From Pseudoips prasinana (taxonomy: Eukaryota; Arthropoda; Insecta; Lepidoptera; Nolidae), in assembly GCA_951640165.1 (NCBI GenBank), contig OX621242.1, positions 17,477,501 to 17,541,500 of the forward strand: DNA of 64,000 nt. The letters are read 5' to 3'. This document shows, piece by piece, positions 63,001 to 64,000 of the stretch. Below the pieces are notes generated by a model. That model worked only from the letters and a program-made list of their open reading frames with translations. It was not told the origin of the DNA and did not search any database. The first letter of the stretch is position 1. Each line of letters begins with the position of its first letter. Both the position numbers and the translations under genes were made by a program.

Positions 63001-63209
63001 AACCAAATCCCAATTGGATCATTATTTAAATTTATATGAAACAACTTGTCAATAAAAATGTGTAAATGCACTTGATTTTTTTTACTTATAAATGTTTATA
63101 TTGTTTAATTTCAGGATAATTCCTTACCATTAACAGAAGATTCAGCCAACTCCATAGGAGGCAGACCTAATTGGTCAAAACGCTCCTTGCTTTTAATTTC
63201 ACTGGTCAT
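29734..63209 (-). CDS. ndl: Nudel-like modular serine protease, 24 coding exons
   Basis: Exons (minus strand, 5' to 3'): 63209-63128, 62755-62630, 62553-61945, 61858-61789, 59550-59306, 57849-57692, 50590-50463, 49765-49585, 47320-46989, 44973-44675, 44001-43886, 43555-43396, 42274-40888, 40611-40442, 40098-39985, 39729-39552, 39468-39040, 38582-38394, 38320-38170, 37398-37233, 36667-36470, 33407-33176, 31384-31259, 30052-29734. All have AG/GT borders and matching phases; the total is 6165 nt, 2054 residues plus stop. Domain order: anchor, stem, LDLa, SRCR-like, active trypsin domain, LDLa plus Ser/Thr-rich linker, LDLa, SRCR-like, dead trypsin-like domain, LDLa, SRCR-like tail. This order is that of Nudel, which in Drosophila is secreted by follicle cells and starts the perivitelline protease cascade and eggshell cross-linking (family knowledge). 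Drosophila Nudel is longer (about 2600 residues). Missing phase-neutral exons cannot be excluded. The start is the first ATG, directly after an acceptor-like CTTTTACAG. Confidence 0.88.
30424..30531. repeat. Long hairpin, about 45-bp stem, 18-nt loop
   Basis: Left arm begins CGTTTGTTTAGAAAACACGC and runs through ACAGTCTAACACACAGAACA; the right arm ends GCGTGTTTTCTATACAAACG. Three differences occur in about 45 pairs, one of them a wobble. It lies in the intron between nudel-like exons 23 and 24. Confidence 0.88.
30739..30923 (+). mobile_element. Lep1-type Helitron
   Basis: Starts TCCTACTAATATTATACATG, with AAAACTACCCAACGGATTTT and a decayed hairpin ACGTGAATAAAACCGCGGG, and ends CACAGCTCG (CTCG in place of CTAG). 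It lies in the intron between nudel-like exons 23 and 24, opposite to the gene. Confidence 0.8.
31259..31384 (-). CDS. ndl: Nudel-like exon 23: last LDLa repeat
   Basis: The exon starts after GTTTTTACAG and ends at CC|GTAAGT, about residues 1907-1948. It encodes the LDLa end [17 protein letters not shown] to [11 protein letters not shown] and the linker [10 protein letters not shown]. Phase 2 on both sides. Confidence 0.84.
31438..31710 (-). mobile_element. RTE-type LINE 3' end, copy 2
   Basis: Minus strand: GAGGGTCGCTGGAACTCGC, GGGGGAGGCCTTTAACCAGC, GGGCGTCTTTCGGCTGATAT and an (ATG)n tail. It lies in the intron between nudel-like exons 23 and 24. A short related piece (CAGTCGAAAGACGTACACTG) is at 46400. 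Confidence 0.7.
31735..31875 (+). mobile_element. Degenerate Helitron fragment
   Basis: Contains AATCCTACTAATATAACATT and CTAACATATAAGCTACAAC but lacks a clear hairpin and CTAG end. Weak similarity to the Lep1-type copies. Confidence 0.5.
31880..33170. other. Intron sequence without recognised features
   Basis: Lies between nudel-like exons 22 and 23. A frame of about 90 codons at 32498-32776 has no protein-like motif and is not annotated. Confidence 0.6.
33176..33407 (-). CDS. ndl: Nudel-like exon 22: LDLa pair
   Basis: The exon starts after TTCTATTGCAG and ends at AA|GTGAGT, about residues 1830-1906. It has a full LDLa ([13 protein letters not shown] to [14 protein letters not shown]) and the short variant, [21 protein letters not shown], then CFAKKSYK leading into exon 23. 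Confidence 0.86.
33645..34000. repeat. Minisatellite, about four 89-bp units
   Basis: The word AGCCGA(T/G)ACTACCGAA recurs at 33645, 33734 and 33823, with a variant at 33912, exactly 89 bp apart each time. Each unit contains GGAACCTACGACTTTACCTA, CTCTACAAGCC and GACGAGATGCCCTGA. It lies in the intron between nudel-like exons 21 and 22. Confidence 0.9.
34058..34313 (+). mobile_element. tRNA-derived SINE, family 1, copy 2
   Basis: Same head and body as the copy at 3484, with only scattered differences (for example GGTAAGTGC kept after box B). It lies in the intron between nudel-like exons 21 and 22, opposite to the gene. Confidence 0.9.
34320..36465. other. Intron sequence without recognised features
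   Basis: Lies between nudel-like exons 21 and 22, after the SINE at 34058-34313. No frame or repeat was recognised. Confidence 0.6.
36470..36667 (-). CDS. ndl: Nudel-like exon 21: LDLa repeat
   Basis: The exon follows GTATTTCACAG and ends at G|GTACAT, about residues 1764-1829. After a short SLDTGSGIM linker it gives a full LDLa ([11 protein letters not shown] to [13 protein letters not shown]) and then [14 protein letters not shown], the start of a further cysteine-rich piece finished in exon 22. Confidence 0.85.
36730..36812 (+). mobile_element. SINE family 3, tail fragment
   Basis: TGTGTCCGTCTATTATATG, CCCCACGACACGGGGATTAG and TAGTGTGGGCGTTGTCG match the tail of the copy at 15391. No head. 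Confidence 0.75.
36900..37125 (+). mobile_element. 5S rRNA-derived SINE, copy 2
   Basis: GGCTAGGTTAAGTATCTAAG, CAGTCAATAGATGGGTGACA, CGGTCCCGGTTTTAGCTATT and GTTAAGCCATGTCAGAGGCC match the copy at 20930. In the intron between nudel-like exons 20 and 21. Confidence 0.72.
37233..38582 (-). CDS. ndl: Nudel-like exons 18-20: rest of degenerate trypsin-like domain
   Basis: Exons 38582-38394, 38320-38170 and 37398-37233 encode about residues 1595-1763. The segment aligned with the catalytic Asp reads [10 protein letters not shown] (Lys in place of Asp), and the GDSGGPL segment reads SGTSGHL (Thr in place of Ser) followed by WAGIVSC, which keeps the trypsin fold. With the His already replaced in exon 17, all three catalytic residues are lost. 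The domain is therefore a pseudoprotease, as in the C-terminal half of Drosophila Nudel (recalled family knowledge). The cysteines flanking the lost Ser (ICASGT and GIVSC) are kept, so the fold is likely under selection. Confidence 0.82.
39040..39729 (-). CDS. ndl: Nudel-like exons 16-17: second SRCR-like domain and start of degenerate protease
   Basis: Exon 16 (39729-39552) encodes an SRCR-like start ([22 protein letters not shown] to HICRYLGF). Exon 17 (39468-39040) must start at the CTTTCTTACAG acceptor, because the ATG-like reading upstream at 39524 is preceded by an in-frame stop and fails the phase. Exon 17 carries a basic RKRIKR (furin-type), [10 protein letters not shown] as the SRCR end, then a trypsin-like N-terminus, [20 protein letters not shown] and WVLVSDSC. 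Where trypsins have IVGG and AAHC, this copy has none and S-D-S-C, so both the activation site and catalytic His are gone. The region resembles Pfam DUF1986, known from Nudel. Confidence 0.82.
39985..40611 (-). CDS. ndl: Nudel-like exons 14-15: LDLa repeats
   Basis: Exon 14 (40611-40442) completes an LDLa begun in exon 13 ([18 protein letters not shown]) and adds the short variant repeat [18 protein letters not shown]. Exon 15 (40098-39985) is one full LDLa, [14 protein letters not shown] to PQGEDELDC. The D-x-S/T-D-E-type ends needed for calcium binding are intact. Both exons are phase 1/2 cassettes typical of module shuffling. The intron between them carries a Helitron at 40125-40392. Confidence 0.88.
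40125..40392 (+). mobile_element. Helitron, third subfamily, in a nudel-like intron
   Basis: Starts TCTATATATATAAAAATC after an A, and ends CGTACCGGGCCGCTAG before T. It carries AACGACGCCTTTACCGATTT and AGTCCAGGGAAGGTTTGTA. It sits in the intron between exons 14 and 15. Confidence 0.72.
40888..42274 (-). CDS. ndl: Nudel-like exon 13: LDLa plus long Ser/Thr/Glu-rich linker
   Basis: This is the largest exon, 1387 nt, about residues 836-1297. It opens with an LDLa repeat ([13 protein letters not shown] to [11 protein letters not shown]) directly after the catalytic domain. About 400 residues follow, rich in Ser, Thr, Glu and Asn, with no cysteine until the final FECRR. This looks like an extended mucin-like or disordered spacer between the active protease and the C-terminal half. 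Many N-x-S/T sequons (for example NVT, NNT, NSS, NHS) are present. The last cysteine is the first of the next LDLa, which continues in exon 14. Donor is CG|GTAATA, phase 2. Confidence 0.85.
43396..47320 (-). CDS. ndl: Nudel-like exons 9-12: complete trypsin-like catalytic domain
   Basis: Four exons (47320-46989, 44973-44675, 44001-43886, 43555-43396) encode about residues 534-835. After a basic pro-region comes the activation site R599|VVGG. Catalytic His640 lies in VISAAHC, Asp688 in [10 protein letters not shown] and Ser785 in GDSGGPLLC; Asp779, six residues before the Ser, predicts cleavage after Arg/Lys. The GWG and C-A-G-x-R-E-G-G motifs are also present, so the domain should be enzymatically competent. 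Because the activation site ends in Arg and the pocket is trypsin-like, autoactivation is possible, as reported for Drosophila Nudel (inference). The trypsin fold is split by introns at His, between Asp and Ser, and exactly before GDSGGP. Confidence 0.93.
45050..45195 (+). mobile_element. 5S rRNA-derived SINE, 3' part
   Basis: GATTTCTGAGCTTCTCCGTA, GTCCTGGTTGTAGTCGTTAG and ATAAGTCATGTCAGAGGTCT match the body of the other copies; the 5S-like head is absent. Confidence 0.68.
45575..45649. repeat. Hairpin, about 29-bp imperfect stem
   Basis: AAGTCAAGATATAAAGTATG then TGAATGCGGC pairs, with several mismatches, with GCCGCATTCACCCACTTACA then TTTTGACTT. Loop about 16 nt. In the intron between nudel-like exons 9 and 10. 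Confidence 0.7.
45979..46121. mobile_element. Fold-back MITE, family A, copy 6
   Basis: Left arm TGTACAGACGCCAGCACATC, right arm GATGTGCTGGCGTCTGTACC, centre AGTGAACATTATCCTTCTGT. It lies in the intron between nudel-like exons 9 and 10. Confidence 0.83.
48547..49520 (-). pseudogene. 3' fragment of a LINE with TATG-repeat tail
   Basis: On the minus strand: [17 protein letters not shown] and [20 protein letters not shown], later [20 protein letters not shown] and [30 protein letters not shown], then SLPTPLGNR and a (TATG)n tail at 48547-48582. This is the RT C-terminus and tail of a widespread lepidopteran LINE. An inverted duplication, CCATCGTGCACGGCCA/TGGCCGTGCATGATGG, at about 49028-49075 marks an internal rearrangement. 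It sits in the intron between nudel-like exons 8 and 9 in the same orientation. Confidence 0.8.
49585..50590 (-). CDS. ndl: Nudel-like exons 7-8: SRCR-like domain preceding the protease
   Basis: Exon 7 (50590-50463) and exon 8 (49765-49585) encode about residues 431-533. The sequence runs from [17 protein letters not shown] through [12 protein letters not shown] to [14 protein letters not shown]. The spacing of cysteines and the final CG-x-R directly before a trypsin domain resemble the scavenger-receptor cysteine-rich modules of hepsin/TMPRSS-type proteases. The last Cys would be expected to bond to the catalytic domain (inference). Exon 7 ends at AG|GTAAGT and exon 8 starts after TTTATTTTAG, phase 2, giving Arg at the joint. 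Confidence 0.72.
50898..50990 (+). mobile_element. Helitron 5' fragment beside the piggyBac-like element
   Basis: Reads AAACGGTTTGTGAGTTAGTG, AATCCTTCACGCTAAGACGG and CTGATACCATTAACACTC, similar to the internal part of Lep1-type copies. It is cut where the piggyBac-like element begins at TTAA. Confidence 0.55.
51869..54781 (-). CDS. LINE ORF2: endonuclease and reverse transcriptase, intact (970 aa)
   Basis: One uninterrupted frame encodes an apurinic-type endonuclease followed by a reverse transcriptase. Endonuclease motifs: [30 protein letters not shown] and [13 protein letters not shown] motifs: [67 protein letters not shown] and [11 protein letters not shown] with the catalytic Asp pair. 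There is no RNase H, and the length and motif style fit the CR1/Jockey group of non-LTR retrotransposons; the exact clade is not settled. It copies RNA into DNA at nicked target sites. It sits about 430 nt after ORF1, in the same orientation as the host gene. Absence of stops or frameshifts suggests a recent insertion. Confidence 0.93.
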   Translation of the reverse strand: MLDNLDNVTFSNAITCDPDDCSKLVPSNTCLTILSQNIRSINANYAGLLTLLQRIMIPSDVIILSECWLSRNPVIPILEGYTSHKSSKTFNQNDGVIVYVNSLLANVKVKEPIISEANCLTVTVGTDIAIIAVYRPYAFKDPSKFIQSMDSVLCELKSFRNIVIMGDINIDITCNNKDAYSLDYLDLLGHHGLFPGHALKTHGSTCLDHANIKTSFSSTVMVLESTVTDHFSVLLSLSPNRIKVLNPRQITKINEDELANDISNISFDAVYATKDPNLATKYLIEPLILALSKNIKTISTSRRRRPFKPWITQGLLKCMRHRDNLFKKLRTNPTNEVLVVSYRRYRNYCTNLLRKAKRDYERLEFEKAGRNSKQLWRVIKSVTNIGQLKSSAHDLIANNQDKQGTINHINDYFANVGRRLADKIHRDPRSFSLPDPQKESFVLLKANELEVEHLILSLKSDCAVGWDGISSSFLKRHRNIIVPPLTHVCNLCLDSGVFPNWFKKATLHPIFKSGDRDRVENYRPISVLPALSKILEKIINTRLVAYLEERNLLSINQFGFRKNLSTADAVHKLVNHIAQKLDNGKKCVALFLDLAKAFDTVSIPILISKLECLGIRGTQLSLFQSYLTNRTQSAKIGTYSSSDLNVVFGVPQGSILGPSLFLIYMNDLCCLDLESGTIFSYADDTALVFASDSWEEAYRLAQKGFDTVSEWLKNNLLTLNISKTKLINFSIRNTKVSVTSSLNVAAQVTLSNGSSGGSGTLDHCKIERVTSIKYLGIVIDSNLTFKEYIIHLSNRVRKLMYIFKQLRNSADAVVMKMTYQALCQSILVYCISSWGGAAKSHYIRIERAQRAVLKVCCFKPRLYPTVKLYEYCQVLTVRQLFVLTTVTKQHSISNYSQQTNRRNRIVALATPLKTSFSGRFFVFLGPYLYNKLNQILSLHPMNKHNCKITLHAWLQSQTYTATEALLNVLV
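55213..56136 (-). CDS. LINE ORF1: nucleic-acid-binding protein (307 aa)
   Basis: This frame precedes ORF2 of the same element. The N-terminus is Pro/Ser-rich, then comes a long heptad-rich, charged stretch (about residues 60-145, [17 protein letters not shown] and [14 protein letters not shown]) that should form a coiled coil. The C-terminal part (about 145-305, including [20 protein letters not shown] and [11 protein letters not shown]) resembles the FP25K-like C-terminal domain found in insect LINE ORF1 proteins. It probably binds and packages the element's RNA. No zinc knuckle is seen. The frame is intact from a plausible ATG to the stop. Confidence 0.85.
   Translation of the reverse strand: MPLRRTPPTSPAARSGQSPAVLHQSEPNISVFSELSDPCMDTNITSRNKRKRHDHEFFVNMCEFKDEISNTLKELKKEQTLFRSDIATTLMEIKNQCSKLQDYVDFSVAKYDEMLAKMQKYEVERKENRDYICRLEEKIDHLEKQSKLTSLEIKNVPKTADESKLHLANAVRNIGNVLDTTIVQSDIKDVYRINSKSSTNNTIVVDFTTVMLKSKLLHSVRTFNKNNINNKLNTSHLRVDGPKVPIYISDNLPSKTRKIYFLARDFAAQNKYKHCWSAYGKVYLRKEDGAQRIVVNSEVDLAKLTQT
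56255..56305. repeat. Short tandem duplication
   Basis: ATTAGAAAAAGAATTTGAAT occurs twice in tandem (about 22-bp unit), inside the right part of the piggyBac-like element. Confidence 0.85.
56330..56405 (-). mobile_element. tRNA-like SINE head, inverted, in the piggyBac-like element
   Basis: On the minus strand: GCCACCGTAGCTCCGCGGCG, AGGCTGCCTACCTGTGATCA and GTTTCGGGTTCGAATCTATG give box A- and box B-like words. No tail was identified. Confidence 0.55.
57692..59550 (-). CDS. ndl: Nudel-like exons 5-6: first LDLa repeats
   Basis: Exon 5 (59550-59306, about residues 296-377) holds a full six-cysteine LDL-receptor class A repeat ([14 protein letters not shown] to DVSDEARC, with the acidic calcium-binding end). 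It is followed by a shortened repeat, [21 protein letters not shown]. Exon 6 (57849-57692, about 378-430) holds another LDLa with a less canonical end, TNRKDELEC. The same full-plus-short repeat pairing recurs in exons 14 and 22, so it is a property of this protein. Exon 6 ends in phase 0 before GTACGT; a GTAATT five bases downstream is a possible alternative donor but would break the phase with exon 7. Confidence 0.85.
58195..58386 (-). mobile_element. SINE family 3, inverted copy
   Basis: On the minus strand the head reads GTGTGGTGCATCGGTTAAAT and CCCGGGTTCGATTCCCGCAC, then AGGACAACTATTTGTGTGGC and TGTCCGTCAGTTATATG. The end GCGGGGTACTTTACCCC is present. Confidence 0.8.
58871..59129 (+). 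mobile_element. tRNA-derived SINE, family 1, copy 3
   Basis: GACAGCCACCGTAGCCTAGT head, GGTTCGAATCCCGG box B, and a tail ending GTCCCAAGATATT with an A-run. It lies in the intron between nudel-like exons 5 and 6. Confidence 0.9.
60374..60470 (+). mobile_element. tRNA-derived SINE, family 2, head fragment
   Basis: TCGTAGTTAGTCACCATGAC, TGTTAAGCCAGAGGTCGGGG and TTTGATCCCTACCCAAATCT resemble the family 2 head with decayed boxes. In the intron between exons 4 and 5. Confidence 0.6.
60750..60861. mobile_element. Inverted-repeat element (MITE-like) in a nudel-like intron
   Basis: Arms of about 36 bp with a few mismatches: CCCTATTGTTGGTGACTATT with GGCGCTGGAAACAAT on the left, ATTGTTTCTAGCGCCTATC with TTCACCAACAATAGTG on the right. 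TA lies next to both outer ends. It sits in the intron between exons 4 and 5, followed by GC-rich sequence to about 60920. Confidence 0.65.
61789..62553 (-). CDS. ndl: Nudel-like exons 3-4: extracellular stem with furin-type site
   Basis: Exon 3 (62553-61945, residues 70-272) and exon 4 (61858-61789, to about residue 295) encode a low-complexity, acidic, Asn/Ser-rich stem. A basic cluster KTKRKKRD puts an R-K-K-R sequence at about residues 109-112, which matches the furin consensus and would release the ectodomain from the anchor (inference). A few N-glycosylation sequons (N-V-T) lie just before it. No known domain is seen. Exon 4 ends at a weaker donor, GTTAGA, but the phase (2) fits exon 5 exactly. 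Confidence 0.78.
62630..63209 (-). CDS. ndl: Nudel-like exons 1-2: cytoplasmic tail and signal anchor
   Basis: Exon 1 (63209-63128) encodes a hydrophilic tail of 27 residues beginning [13 protein letters not shown]. Exon 2 (62755-62630) encodes residues 28-69 with one strong hydrophobic segment at about 45-63 ([19 protein letters not shown]), preceded by lysines and followed by K-F-L-D-N. The charge pattern fits a type II signal anchor rather than a cleaved signal peptide. Exon 1 ends in phase 1 at GTAAGG and exon 2 begins after GATTACAG, completing a Gly codon. The ATG lies directly against CTTTTACAG, so either an intron splits the 5' UTR there or the match is chance; the promoter cannot be placed. 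Confidence 0.8.
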
Positions 63210-64000
63210 CTGTAAAAGACAGTTTTAGGGTGGTTGGTTTTTTTTCTACCCTTTTAAAATGTATGCTTATAAATACGTTGTCCTAACACAAGATACAGTG
63301 TGGTGTGCGAGGTAGACAGGAAATTAAAAGTTAATGTTTTATACATCTTACGTAAATAATATGCTTAGGTTTTGTGTTACTGACGTCTACATATTTACTT
63401 ATGTTTTGGGTGGTTAGTTTTACATACATATATATAAGTAAGAATCTAACTAAATCAACTAAGTTTAATACTTTTACAATAGTTTTGACGTGACAACTTC
63501 TTAAACTGCCTTTTTAGGCATACCCATTTTTTTGTTGAGTTTACTTTATATAGTTTATGTACATATATTTATCACAGATATATGTACGTACCACTTAAAA
63601 AATTAGATCAAGTCTACGAAAGCGCTCCAACTATTGTAAAACAGACTTCTGTAAGACAATGCTCTTGTGTTCTGTAACTTGGACTTATATTGTTCAATTT
63701 TGGTAAACTATTGCTAAGTCTATTATTAAATGTCAATGTTAATACGGAATTCAAAGAAAGTCTAACAGTAAAAACAAAATTCAATTTGCCTTAAACTACC
63801 AAAGTTGTAAGCATTCAACAATCATATTAATTAATAACAAATAAATAAAAAACAAATAAAATATACTAACATAATAACGTCACTAATAGTAAGACCCATG
63901 GAAGCGCCATGCGTGAAAGGGATAGAGCATACTCAACCTAAAATGCTTAAATGTTAAAATATGATTAACAGGTTTCATATATTTTTTTGTTTTCTATATT
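63210..64000. other. Upstream flank of the nudel-like gene
   Basis: AT-rich, no coding frame. CTTTTACAG directly before the start codon suggests a 5' UTR intron, in which case the promoter lies farther upstream. No TATA box or initiator can be assigned with confidence. Confidence 0.5.

Overview
The window is an AT-rich, intron- and transposon-laden stretch of insect DNA, almost certainly from a moth or butterfly (Lepidoptera). The evidence is: Lep1-type Helitron fragments with an AT-rich 5' end, a CG-rich hairpin and a terminal CTAG; piggyBac-like elements flanked by TTAA; several tRNA-headed SINE families; LINE tails with TATG or ATG repeats; and spliced minus-strand exons with GTAAGT donors.

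One host gene dominates. On the minus strand, from 63209 down to 29734, I could join 24 coding exons with every splice phase matching (6165 nt, 2054 residues plus stop). The protein is a type II membrane-anchored or furin-released modular protease. It has an N-terminal anchor, a stem with an RKKR site, LDL-receptor class A (LDLa) repeats, an SRCR-like domain, a complete trypsin domain (His640, Asp688, Ser785, specificity Asp779), an LDLa plus a roughly 400-residue Ser/Thr/Glu-rich linker, more LDLa repeats, a second SRCR-like domain, a trypsin-like domain that has lost all three catalytic residues, more LDLa repeats and a C-terminal SRCR-like tail. This is the architecture of Nudel (ndl), the follicle-cell protease that in Drosophila heads the eggshell/dorsoventral cascade.

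Layout: 1-29600 holds no supported host gene. It is a graveyard of repeats: a LINE RT remnant (840-1620), three adjacent SINEs (12240-12925), Helitrons, a mariner nested in a Helitron that also carries a second DNA transposon with a SWIM-finger ORF (17140-19545), a precise head-to-tail Helitron dimer (22351-22688), six copies of a fold-back MITE and several near-perfect short hairpins. 29600-63209 is the nudel-like gene; its introns contain further insertions. The largest is a piggyBac-like element (50993-56777, TTAA flanks) that was itself invaded by an apparently intact LINE with both ORFs open (51466-56165). 63210-64000 is the upstream flank; the true promoter and any 5' UTR exon are probably outside or unresolved.

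Nothing was searched in databases. Exon boundaries come from frame, phase and consensus splice sites. Families come from motif recognition.
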